A stretch of 64,000 bases of DNA from CAXTSE01 sp964246985 (GTDB taxonomy: Bacteria; Actinomycetota; Actinomycetes; Actinomycetales; Microbacteriaceae), in assembly GCA_964246985.1 (NCBI GenBank), contig CAXTSE010000009.1, positions 62,001 through 126,000 of the forward strand, read 5' to 3'. The first letter of the stretch is position 1. Every line of letters begins with the position of its first letter. This document shows positions 34,325 through 41,584 of this stretch, piece after piece. Made by a program: the position numbers and the translations under genes. The notes beneath the pieces are model-generated. The model searched no databases and was not told the DNA's origin. It saw nothing but the letters and a program-made list of their open reading frames with translations.

Positions 34325-34419
34325 TGCGAGCCGATCGGCTGCAGCGCCATGATGACCGCGAGCTCGGCGAGCATGAGCCCGATCTCGGTGCCGATGATGA
34401 TGAACGCTGTTCGTGTCAT
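34321..34419 (-). CDS. 32-aa membrane micro-protein, first gene of leftward operon
   Basis: ATG 34419 opens a 32-residue frame (MTRTAFIIIGTEIGLMLAEL...) with one hydrophobic helix, ending as GTGA over the next start. It is the first gene after the operator region. The overlap supports translation; the function is unknown. Confidence 0.55.
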   Translation of the reverse strand: MTRTAFIIIGTEIGLMLAELAVIMALQPIGSQ

Positions 34420-34454
34420 GCCGATCAGTGTCGGCGCAGGATCGGCCTAAACGT

Positions 34455-34510
34455 CACATTGTGGCATTTACGGCGTGTCGTGGCGTATCGCGCTCAGACC
34501 GCACATTGTG
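34455..34510. promoter_or_regulatory. Paired palindromic operators between repressor and lytic operon
   Basis: CACATTGTG occurs at 34455-34463 and again at 34502-34510, the second within the longer palindrome GCACATTGTGC (34501-34511). Both lie in the 104-bp gap between the divergent repressor (34524) and leftward operon (34419), 47 bp apart. They are likely binding sites of the HTH repressor. Confidence 0.7.
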
Positions 34511-34523
34511 CGATCATGACGTT

Positions 34524-34778
34524 ATGACGATCACCATTCCTCAGTTCCAGGCGCACCACTATCTGCGCCTGGCCCTTGAATCTGCGGGGCTCGGCGTGAG
34601 CGAGGCGAGCGAGAAGCTCGACGTATCACGAGAGACCGTCAGCCGCTGGCTGAACGGCCGTGTCGCGCCGTCGACGCCCGTGCTGATGGCCTGGGCTCAG
34701 ATGACCGGCGTCGATTACGACTGGCTGCGTGCGATGTGCGCCCGGAGGGATTCGAACCCCCAACCTTCTGATCCGTAG
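34524..34778 (+). CDS. Phage repressor (XRE-type HTH), integrated truncated form
   Basis: This 84-aa protein has a Cro/C1-type HTH (LRLALESAGLGVSEASEKL, then VSRETVSRWLNGR) at about 15-50. From residue 71 the frame enters the att core, and its stop TAG (34776-34778) lies in the tRNA-Arg gene across the anticodon. Residues 72-83 (CARRDSNPQPSD) are thus encoded by the core. In the excised phage residue 84 would be Leu and the frame would continue to residue 124 through 18571-18696. It is divergent from the leftward operon across two palindromes. It is the only C1-like gene in the element. Confidence 0.85.
   Translation: MTITIPQFQAHHYLRLALESAGLGVSEASEKLDVSRETVSRWLNGRVAPSTPVLMAWAQMTGVDYDWLRAMCARRDSNPQPSDP
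34735..34772. repeat. attR core (38 bp, within tRNA-Arg)
   Basis: This is the right copy of the direct repeat; it restores the 3' end of tRNA-Arg and encodes the end of the repressor on the other strand. Confidence 0.95.
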
Positions 34779-34809
34779 TCAGATGCTCTATCCGTTGAGC
34801 TACGGGCGC
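34737..34809 (-). tRNA. tRNA-Arg(ACG)
   Basis: A 73-nt cloverleaf: acceptor GCGCCCG/CGGGCGC with discriminator A, D-arm AGCTCAACGGATAGAGC, anticodon stem CTGAC/ATCAG region with anticodon ACG, and T-loop GGTTCGAATCC. It is the prophage attachment site and remains intact after integration; its original 3' end is the remnant at 18533. Confidence 0.95.
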
Positions 34810-34839
34810 AGTGTGTCCGAAGACAACCTGTTGACTATA

Positions 34840-35232
34840 TCAGCGGTCGTCCGACTGTGCGTCCAGCACCCGGAGCTGCCGCTTGAGCGCCACCTGGCGG
34901 TACGACGCGTCGATGAGCTCGGCCAGCTCCTGCCAGTCCATGTCGTCGACGAGCGGCATCGCGAGCCACCCCGACGGGCCGAAGTAGGGCGGCGAGAAGA
35001 CGCGTGGATCCTGCTTCAGGGCGGGTGCATCCGTCGGATCGGGCTTGAAGACGACCGTGAGCGGATCGCGCATCGAGGAGCCGACCACGACGAAGATCTT
35101 CTTGCCTGCCCGGAATGTCGGCCGGCCCCAGGCGCCGACCTCCGCCGACTCGGGGAACCCGAGGCAGATCTCGCGTACTCGCTCGACGAGCGGATGCTGC
35201 GGATCGACGACCTCGGGGTGCGGCTCGGCCAT
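34840..35232 (-). CDS. MmcQ/YjbR family DNA-binding protein
   Basis: This 130-aa protein has FPESAEVGAWGRPTFRAGKKIF near the start and YFGPSGWLAMPLVDDMDWQELAELI at the end, the standard YjbR signature. The fold resembles DNA-binding domains but the cellular role is unclear. ATG 35232 gives the usual family length. Confidence 0.9.
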   Translation of the reverse strand: MAEPHPEVVDPQHPLVERVREICLGFPESAEVGAWGRPTFRAGKKIFVVVGSSMRDPLTVVFKPDPTDAPALKQDPRVFSPPYFGPSGWLAMPLVDDMDWQELAELIDASYRQVALKRQLRVLDAQSDDR

Positions 35233-35302
35233 GCGACAAGCGTAGGGCGACCGCGTAGGGCGTCCATAGGATCCGTCTAGGGAGCGCTGGTCGACTGCTC
35301 GC

Positions 35303-36157
35303 ATGACGACGAACTCGAGAGACTGGCGCACCCCCGACGGCACCCCCATCGACGAGGAGGATCGCGGCCTCGTCTACGACGTGCGCACCCTTGTCGACCG
35401 ACGTGCGGCCCTCGGCCTCTTCGGGGGCGTGGCCCTCACCTCGCTGCTGGCGGCGTGCGCGTCGCCGGCCGCGTCATCGGAGAGCTCGCCCGGTGCCACC
35501 GGCACCGACACGAGCGCGGCCGCCGAGGGCGAGCTCGTCGAGATACCCGACGAGACGGGCGGCCCCTACCCCGGCGACGGCTCGAATGGCGTGAACGTGC
35601 TCGACGAGTCCGGGGTCGTGCGCAGCGACATCCGCTCGAGCTTCGGCGCATCGACGACCACCGCCGAGGGCGTGCCCCTCGGGATCCAGCTGACGGTGCG
35701 CGACGCTGCGAACGGGGACGCGCTGGCCGGTGGCGCGGTCTACCTCTGGCACTGCAACCGCGACGGCGAGTACTCGCTCTACTCGAGTGGGCTCGAGGAC
35801 GAGAACTATCTGCGCGGCGTGCAGGAGATCGCGGCCGACGGACTCGTGACGTTCACGTCGATCTTCCCCGCGGCATACTCGGGCCGCTGGCCGCACATCC
35901 ACTTCGAGGTGTACAGCGACGTCGCGACAGCTGTCGCCTCCGGGCCGATCGTCACGACCTCGCAGATCGCACTGCCGAAGGAGGCATGCGAGGCCGCCTA
36001 CGCGACGACCGGGTACGAGCAGAGCGTGCGCAATCTCGCCCAGACGAGCCTCGCATCCGACAACGTCTTCGGCGACGACGGCGGCATCCACCAGATCGCC
36101 TCGATGTCGGGATCGGTCAGCAGCGGCTACACCGCCGCGCTGACGATCGGGGTGTGA
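35303..36157 (+). CDS. Intradiol ring-cleavage dioxygenase-like Tat lipoprotein
   Basis: This 284-aa protein starts with a cytoplasmic stretch, then RRAALGLFGG (twin Arg) and lipobox LLAAC (Cys52), so it is probably Tat-exported and lipidated. The rest is an intradiol dioxygenase domain: VYLWHCNRDGEYSLYS supplies the Tyr ligands and SGRWPHIHFEVY the two His ligands of non-haem iron(III). Such extracytoplasmic relatives of protocatechuate/catechol dioxygenases occur in actinobacteria; substrates are mostly unknown. No aromatic degradation genes are nearby. Confidence 0.88.
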   Translation: MTTNSRDWRTPDGTPIDEEDRGLVYDVRTLVDRRAALGLFGGVALTSLLAACASPAASSESSPGATGTDTSAAAEGELVEIPDETGGPYPGDGSNGVNVLDESGVVRSDIRSSFGASTTTAEGVPLGIQLTVRDAANGDALAGGAVYLWHCNRDGEYSLYSSGLEDENYLRGVQEIAADGLVTFTSIFPAAYSGRWPHIHFEVYSDVATAVASGPIVTTSQIALPKEACEAAYATTGYEQSVRNLAQTSLASDNVFGDDGGIHQIASMSGSVSSGYTAALTIGV

Positions 36158-36197
36158 GGTCGGGCGGCCCCGTCCAGGGCGCCCGACCTGCTCGCCC

Positions 36198-36389
36198 CTA
36201 TTTGGCGGGGGCGGGATCGATGTCGGGATCGGCTCCGGTCACCGGCTCCTCGACGGGCTCGGATCCGGGGCCGTCCTCCTCGACGGACTTCGGATCCCAG
36301 TCGGGCAGCTTGGACGGGTTCTCGACGGGGCCGCCGAACTCGCCGTCCTCGGAGGAGATGTGGTCGTTGGGGTTGTCGTGATGGGTCAT
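36198..36389 (-). CDS. Small acidic hypothetical protein
   Basis: This 63-aa, Pro/Glu/Asp-rich, probably disordered protein (MTHHDNPNDHISSEDGEFGG) is of a kind common in Microbacteriaceae. No function is recognised. Confidence 0.6.
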   Translation of the reverse strand: MTHHDNPNDHISSEDGEFGGPVENPSKLPDWDPKSVEEDGPGSEPVEEPVTGADPDIDPAPAK

Positions 36390-36463
36390 GACCGCACGGT
36401 ACGCCCGCGCCGCCGCGAGCGCATCGGGTTGACAGATCCTTCGCAGGCGCTAGATCGCGCTGG

Positions 36464-36587
36464 TCATGGCGTGAAGAGGCGCTGCAGGCCCGGCGCGGAG
36501 AGGGCGGCGACGACGAGTGCGACCGCCGCGGCCAGGATCGGGGCTGCGCCTCTCCTTCCCGCCCGCCTGCCGGCGGATCTTCTTCAC
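36464..36587 (-). pseudogene. Frameshifted small membrane protein (candidate)
   Basis: AGGAGG precedes a GTG at 36587 that opens VKKIRRQAGGK. The frame then continues as a basic, unlikely sequence, while the next frame from about 36545 reads RRGAAPILAAAVALVVAALS and ends LQRLFTP at TGA 36466-36464, a convincing membrane helix without its own start. A one-base shift in the G-rich stretch near 36550-36560 would join them into about 41 residues. It could be a genuine lesion or a sequencing error. Confidence 0.4.
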
Positions 36588-36640
36588 AGCCCCTCCTGGC
36601 AGTGCTCGAACATATATTCGAATGTCGCTAGACTGGCGGC

Positions 36641-38047
36641 GTGATCAACCTCCTGCAATCGGCCCTCGACGCGGTTGTCGACCTGCCGTCGTGGGAGGGT
36701 CTGGAAGAGCTGTCCGACGACACCCTCCTCGCGGGTCAGCTCGCGTGGATCGCGGCGCAACGGCGCGTCACGGCGGGTGCGGCGCGCTTCGCGGCTGAGA
36801 TCGCGCGACGGTCCGCCCGTGAGCTGGGTCACGCCGGCATGGCGCAGAAGGCGGGGGCGCGCAGTCCCGAGCAGCTGGTCGAACGACTGGCGGGGATCGG
36901 CTCCGACGAAGCGCGGGCGCTGGTCGGCGCGGGAGAGCTTCTGGCGTCGGGAGGCTCCGTGCACACCCAGGCGGTGGCGGCGTCGATCGCCGACGGGTCA
37001 GTGTCGATCCTCGCGGCGCAGGCGATCCGGTCGGGGCTCGGCGAGCCGGGCGAGGGAGTGTCGGCCGAGGCGCTGGCCGATGCGGCCGAGCTGATGGTGA
37101 CCGTCGCGCCCGAGATGACGGTGCGACGGGTGGCGCAGCAAGCGAGAGCTCTGCGCGATTCCCTCGACGCGGCGGGTGTGGCCGACCGGGAGCGGCTCGC
37201 CTACGAGAAGCGGTTCCTGCGCGTGACGGCCCAGGCCGACGGAATGACCCGCATTGCAGGACTGCTCGATTCCGAGTCGGCGGCGATCGTGACCGCCGCC
37301 TTCGATCAGGTGACCTCCCCGCGCCGAGGCGGGCCGCGCTTCGTGGATCCTGCTGCGGCGGAACGGTCGAGGCGGATCGTCGACGACCCGCGCACCACCG
37401 AGCAGCTGCTGCTGGACGCGTTCGTCGAGCTGGTCCGCATCGCGTCCGCCGCCGATGAGGGGCGGGTGTTCGTGCAACGACGACCCGCGGTCCAGCTGCA
37501 CGTGCAGGTCGCCGACCTCGACAGCGACACCGGTGCCGCGCACCTCGAGGGGCAGACGGCGGCGGTGTCGACGTCGACAGCTCGGCGGTACGTCTGCTCG
37601 TCCGGAGCGGCGCCCATCCTGTTCGACGGCGACCGCGCGATCGACGTCGGCCGCACACAGCGGCTGCACACGGTCCGCCAGCGCACCGTCCTGGCGGCCC
37701 GCGATGGAGGATGCACGGCGCCAGGCTGCGACAGGCCGCCGTCCTGGACGGAGGTGCACCACCCTCGGGAGTGGTCCGAGGGTGGGGACACCTCGATCGA
37801 GAACGGGATCCTGCTGTGCCGCTTCCACCACCGGTGGGTGCACGAGCAGGGGTGGAGGATCCGGCCGCGGGGCGGCGGGTACGTGGCAGTGCCACCGCCG
37901 GGCAGTCGGCTCCGGGAATTCTCCATGGTGCAGCGCAATCCCGTGCCCGACCGCGCCCACGGGGACGACCGTGTCCCCGTGCCCGACCGCGCCCACGGGG
38001 ACGACCGCGCCCTGCAGGACGACCGTGCTCCCGCACCCGACGCGTAG
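36641..38047 (+). CDS. DUF222 / HNH endonuclease domain protein (13E12-type)
   Basis: This 468-aa protein has an N-terminal helical DUF222 domain (about 20-310) and a C-terminal HNH domain with CTAPGCDRPPSWTEVHHPREW and LLCRFHHRWVH. Such proteins are abundant in Actinobacteria and probably mobile-element-linked; the molecular role is unproven. GTG 36641 is the start. The last 35 residues contain a duplicated 12-residue unit (VPDRAHGDDR), encoded by a DNA tandem repeat. Confidence 0.9.
   Translation: MINLLQSALDAVVDLPSWEGLEELSDDTLLAGQLAWIAAQRRVTAGAARFAAEIARRSARELGHAGMAQKAGARSPEQLVERLAGIGSDEARALVGAGELLASGGSVHTQAVAASIADGSVSILAAQAIRSGLGEPGEGVSAEALADAAELMVTVAPEMTVRRVAQQARALRDSLDAAGVADRERLAYEKRFLRVTAQADGMTRIAGLLDSESAAIVTAAFDQVTSPRRGGPRFVDPAAAERSRRIVDDPRTTEQLLLDAFVELVRIASAADEGRVFVQRRPAVQLHVQVADLDSDTGAAHLEGQTAAVSTSTARRYVCSSGAAPILFDGDRAIDVGRTQRLHTVRQRTVLAARDGGCTAPGCDRPPSWTEVHHPREWSEGGDTSIENGILLCRFHHRWVHEQGWRIRPRGGGYVAVPPPGSRLREFSMVQRNPVPDRAHGDDRVPVPDRAHGDDRALQDDRAPAPDA
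37941..38007 (+). repeat. 36-bp-period tandem repeat in DUF222-HNH gene tail
   Basis: A 31-bp identical unit begins at 37941 and again at 37977. It adds 12 residues to the disordered C-terminus and suggests recent slippage or duplication. Confidence 0.85.
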
Positions 38048-38057
38048 GCTTCGGGGC

Positions 38058-38963
38058 ATGGCTCCGGTGTCCGAGATCTTCGATGCAGCCCGCTGGACCG
38101 ACGTCGACGGGTTCGACGCGCTCACCGACATCACGTACCACCACGACACCTCCGGGCGCATCGCCCGCATCGCGTTCAACCGGCCCGAGGTGCGCAACGC
38201 GTTCCGCCCGCACACCGTCGACGAGCTCTACCGCGCCCTCGACGACGCTCGCCGCAGCACCCGCATCGGCGTCGTGCTGCTCACCGGCAACGGACCGAGC
38301 CCGAAAGACGGCGGATGGGCGTTCTGCTCGGGCGGCGACCAGCGCATCCGGGGCCGCGCGGGCTACGAGTACGACCCGAGCGCCCCGGGCGGTGAGAACG
38401 CCGCCGGCGGTGCACGACTCCACATCCTCGAGGTGCAGCGCCTCATCCGCACCATGCCGAAGGTGGTCATCGCGGTCGTCCCCGGCTGGGCCGCAGGCGG
38501 CGGGCACTCGCTCGCGGTCGTCTGCGACCTCACGATCGCGAGCGCCGAGCACGGACGCTTCAAGCAGACGGATGCCGATGTCGGCTCGTTCGACGGCGGC
38601 TACGGCAGCGCCTACCTCGCGCGCCAGGTCGGCCAGAAGTTCGCACGAGAGATCTTCTTCCTAGCCGAGGAGTACAGCGCCCAGCGCGCCTACGAGATCG
38701 GGGCGATCAACGCTGTCGTGCCGCATGGCGAGCTGGAGTCGACGGCGATCCGCTGGGCCGAGACGGTCCTCACCAAGAGCCCCACGTCGATCCGCATGCT
38801 CAAGTTCTCGTTCAACGCCATCGACGACGGGCTCATGGGCCAGCAGGTGCTGGTCGGCGAAGCGACCCGCCTCGCGTACGGCACCGACGAGGCCGCCGAG
38901 GGGCGGGACGCCTTCCTCGAGAAGCGCGACCCCGACTGGAGCCCCTACCCCTGGCCCTACTGA
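38058..38963 (+). CDS. menB: 1,4-dihydroxy-2-naphthoyl-CoA synthase
   Basis: This 301-aa crotonase-fold protein has the MenB-specific block GWAFCSGGDQRIRGRAGYEY and VPGWAAGGGHSLAVVCDLTIAS (oxyanion hole) and ends KRDPDWSPYPWPY. It cyclises o-succinylbenzoyl-CoA in menaquinone synthesis. It overlaps the next gene as TGATG, but the following two crotonase-family genes belong to other pathways. No other men genes are seen in the window. Confidence 0.93.
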   Translation: MAPVSEIFDAARWTDVDGFDALTDITYHHDTSGRIARIAFNRPEVRNAFRPHTVDELYRALDDARRSTRIGVVLLTGNGPSPKDGGWAFCSGGDQRIRGRAGYEYDPSAPGGENAAGGARLHILEVQRLIRTMPKVVIAVVPGWAAGGGHSLAVVCDLTIASAEHGRFKQTDADVGSFDGGYGSAYLARQVGQKFAREIFFLAEEYSAQRAYEIGAINAVVPHGELESTAIRWAETVLTKSPTSIRMLKFSFNAIDDGLMGQQVLVGEATRLAYGTDEAAEGRDAFLEKRDPDWSPYPWPY

Positions 38964-40045
38964 TGGCGAGCGTCACCACTCCCGAGACCGACGGCCCGCC
39001 CCTCGTCGTCGAGCGCCGCGGCCGGCTGGGGCACCTGCTGCTCGACCGACCCCGCGCCATCAACGCCCTCACCCACGAGATGGTGCGGATCGCGACCGCC
39101 GCCCTCGAGGCCTGGCGCGACGATGACGCGGTCGCCACCGTCCTCATCAGCGGAGCCGGGGACCGCGGACTCTGCGCCGGTGGCGACATCGTGTCGATCT
39201 ACCACGACGCCCGCGCGGGCGGTTCGGCGAGCGAGGCGTTCTGGCGCGACGAGTACACGCTGAACGCGCTCATCGCCCGCTACCCCAAGCCCGTTGTGGC
39301 GCTGCAGGACGGCGTCACCCTCGGCGGCGGAATCGGCATCTCGGCCCACGGCAGCCACCGCATCGTCACCGAGACCTCGCAGCTGGGCATGCCCGAGACG
39401 ACGATCGGCTTCGTGCCCGACGTGGGCGGCACCTGGCTGCTGGCCCGCGCCCCCGGCGAGAGCGGAACCCACGCGGCGCTCACCGCGGGCTCGTTCGGTG
39501 CTGCGGACGCGATCCACCTCGGCCTCTCCGACGCCTTCGTGCCGCGCGACAGGCTGCCCGAGCTCGCGACCGCCCTCGAGACCGACGACGCGGCTGCGGC
39601 GGTCGCGCGGTTCGCATCCGACCCGCCTCCCGGCACCCTCGCCGGGGGCGCCGCGTGGATCGACGCCGCCTACCGGGGCGATGACGTGCTGCGCATCCTC
39701 ATCCGGCTCGCCGGATCGCCCGAGCCGGCCGCCCGCGCCGCCGCGGCCGCGATCGCGAGCAAGTCGCCGACCGCGCTCGCGGCGGCGCTCTCCTCGGTGC
39801 GCCGAGCGGCGGACGCGCCCGACCTCGAGACAGCGCTCGACTCCGAGTTCCGGGTGTCGGTGCGCATGCTGGCCGAGCACGACCTGGCCGAGGGGATCCG
39901 CGCGCAGATGATCGACAAGGACCGCACCCCCGTGTGGGAGCCCGACAGCATCGGCGACGTCGATCCCGAGCACGTGGAGAGCCTGTTCGCACCGTTCGAC
40001 GACGCCGCCCAGGAACTGGGTCTGAGCACAGGGAGACACCCATGA
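38963..40045 (+). CDS. 3-hydroxyisobutyryl-CoA hydrolase-like enoyl-CoA hydratase family protein
   Basis: This 360-aa crotonase-family protein has the long C-terminal region of 3-hydroxyisobutyryl-CoA hydrolases: LCAGGDIVSIY, GFVPDVGGTWLLAR, and RAQMIDKDRTPVWEPDS. HIBYL-CoA hydrolase acts in valine breakdown. The gene overlaps menB upstream and the next crotonase gene downstream. Confidence 0.85.
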   Translation: MASVTTPETDGPPLVVERRGRLGHLLLDRPRAINALTHEMVRIATAALEAWRDDDAVATVLISGAGDRGLCAGGDIVSIYHDARAGGSASEAFWRDEYTLNALIARYPKPVVALQDGVTLGGGIGISAHGSHRIVTETSQLGMPETTIGFVPDVGGTWLLARAPGESGTHAALTAGSFGAADAIHLGLSDAFVPRDRLPELATALETDDAAAAVARFASDPPPGTLAGGAAWIDAAYRGDDVLRILIRLAGSPEPAARAAAAAIASKSPTALAAALSSVRRAADAPDLETALDSEFRVSVRMLAEHDLAEGIRAQMIDKDRTPVWEPDSIGDVDPEHVESLFAPFDDAAQELGLSTGRHP

Positions 40046-40815
40046 CCGACTACGAGACGATCCTCACCGAGACGCACGGACGTGTGGGACTGATCACCCT
40101 CGACCGCCCGACGGCACTGAACGCCCTCAACCGACAGCTGATGCTCGACGTGGTCGCGGCCGCCGAAGCCTTCGACGCCGACCCCGGGATCGGCGCGATC
40201 GTGCTGATCGGATCCGATCGCGCCTTCGCCGCCGGCGCGGACATCAGCGAGATGCGCGACCTCGGGAGCGACGACGTGGCCGGTGACCTGTTTCCCGCGT
40301 GGTCACGCTTCCCCGCGGTGCGCACCCCCACGATCGCGGCAGTGGCGGGCTACGCCCTCGGCGGCGGGTGCGAGCTGGCGATGATGTGCGACCTGATCAT
40401 CGCGGCCGACAGCGCCCAGTTCGGCCAGCCCGAGATCAAGCTCGGCGTCATCCCCGGTCTCGGCGGCACGCAGCGCCTGACGCGCGCCATCGGCAAGGCG
40501 AAGGCGATGGACCTCGTGCTCACCGGCCGCTCGATCGGCGCCGATGAGGCGGAGCGCTGGGGGCTCGTCTCCCGCGTCGTCCCCGCCGCCGAGCTGCGCA
40601 CCATCGCCCTCGCCGTCGCGACCGAGATCGCCGCGAAGCCGCTGCCGGTCGCGATCGCCGCGGCGGAGGCGGTCGATGCCGCGTACGAGCTGACTCTGGC
40701 CGGCGGGCTGGCCCACGAGCGGCAGAGCTTCGCGGCGATGTTCGACCTCGACGACCAGGCCGAGGGCATGACGGCGTTCCTCGAGAAGCGGGATCCCGAC
40801 TTCCGTCACCGATGA
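40042..40815 (+). CDS. Enoyl-CoA hydratase
   Basis: This 257-aa protein has LDRPTALNALN at the start, FAAGADISEM and GYALGGGCELAMMCD (oxyanion hole), Glu in GQPEIKLGVIPGLGGTQRLTR. It is a standard crotonase that hydrates enoyl-CoA in beta-oxidation or branched amino-acid breakdown. The ATG overlaps the previous stop, so both probably act in the same catabolic route. Confidence 0.93.
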   Translation: MTDYETILTETHGRVGLITLDRPTALNALNRQLMLDVVAAAEAFDADPGIGAIVLIGSDRAFAAGADISEMRDLGSDDVAGDLFPAWSRFPAVRTPTIAAVAGYALGGGCELAMMCDLIIAADSAQFGQPEIKLGVIPGLGGTQRLTRAIGKAKAMDLVLTGRSIGADEAERWGLVSRVVPAAELRTIALAVATEIAAKPLPVAIAAAEAVDAAYELTLAGGLAHERQSFAAMFDLDDQAEGMTAFLEKRDPDFRHR

Positions 40816-40845
40816 CGGCGGCGATCGACCCGACCGACGGGCGGG

Positions 40846-41499
40846 TCAGCTGACCGGGCGCTCCCGTCGCAGCCGACCCCCGAGGGCGCCCCACACCGTG
40901 AGCGCCAGGCCCGCGCCGAGAAGCACCCCGCCGATGTCATCCGTGAACCAGTGGACGTTCAGGTACGTGCGGCTGATGGCCATGACGATCACCAGGACGA
41001 CCGCCACCACACCCACCCATCGCCGTCCGACCAGCAGCGCCAGCACGACGACGACCGCCGCCAGGTTGGCGACGTGCCCCGACGGGTACGCGCTCAGCGT
41101 GACCGAGACGAGCTGGTCATCCGGACGGGGTCGCTCGAGGACCGACTTGATCACGTTGACCAGCGGAGCGCTGGCGATCCCGCACAGCAGCACCGCGACC
41201 GCGGCCCACGCGCGGCCACGGAACGCGAAGAGGATCGCGGTGACGACCGGGACGAGCACCCCGACGATCACCTGGGCGCCCGCGTCGTTCAGGAAGCGAG
41301 ACGCCGCGACGATCGCCGGAGTCGAGGTGTCGTTGCTGAACGCGTACCAGGCCGAGTCGATCGGAAGCGGGCCGTTGCCGAGCGCAACGATGACGAAACC
41401 GCCGACGACGCACAGGGCGATCGAGGCGAGGCCCGCGGCAAGCGCGCGACGCGAGCCGCCGCGCCGTGTCGCCGACGTCCGAGACTCGCGCGTCCTCAT
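40846..41499 (-). CDS. PAP2-family membrane phosphatase
   Basis: This 217-aa protein has six membrane spans and the three PAP2 motifs: KSVLERPRP, YPSGHVAN and SRTYLNVHWFTD. It dephosphorylates lipid phosphates or pyrophosphates (phosphatidate or undecaprenyl pyrophosphate). The following divergent gene is a DedA protein, and DedA/PAP2 pairing is common in lipid-carrier recycling. Confidence 0.93.
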   Translation of the reverse strand: MRTRESRTSATRRGGSRRALAAGLASIALCVVGGFVIVALGNGPLPIDSAWYAFSNDTSTPAIVAASRFLNDAGAQVIVGVLVPVVTAILFAFRGRAWAAVAVLLCGIASAPLVNVIKSVLERPRPDDQLVSVTLSAYPSGHVANLAAVVVVLALLVGRRWVGVVAVVLVIVMAISRTYLNVHWFTDDIGGVLLGAGLALTVWGALGGRLRRERPVS

Positions 41500-41584
41500 C
41501 GGGCGATCCTACGTCCGGCTGCGGCGGGCTGGCCGCGCGCGTCCGGCCAGGCGTCTCGAGGTTAGGGCACGCTAACCTGAACCC

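Larger units (their letters stand above)
18533..34772. mobile_element. Compact prophage (about 16.2 kb) integrated in tRNA-Arg
   Basis: The element is bounded by identical 38-bp direct repeats (18533-18570 and 34735-34772), the right copy forming the 3' part of an intact tRNA-Arg gene. It encodes a tyrosine integrase, HTH repressor, HNH endonuclease, large terminase, portal, protease-capsid fusion, connector and tail genes, tape measure, tail tip and endolysin, so all head, packaging, tail and lysis roles of a small siphophage appear covered. All structural genes are open. From 34419 down to 19976 everything is leftward and nearly continuous. The size and the fused protease-capsid gene recall the small (about 17 kb) Microbacterium siphophages, by recollection only. 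Confidence 0.95.

Noticed and set aside
18533..34772. CRISPR array, toxin-antitoxin or anti-phage system inside the prophage
   Set aside because: No regularly spaced repeats, no toxin or antitoxin motifs and no defence-type domains were seen; every gene fits phage biology or is too small to judge.
37941..38007. Tandem repeat as a regulatory element for menB
   Set aside because: The repeat is in frame, has a 36-bp period and encodes a disordered protein tail, so a coding repeat is the simpler explanation.
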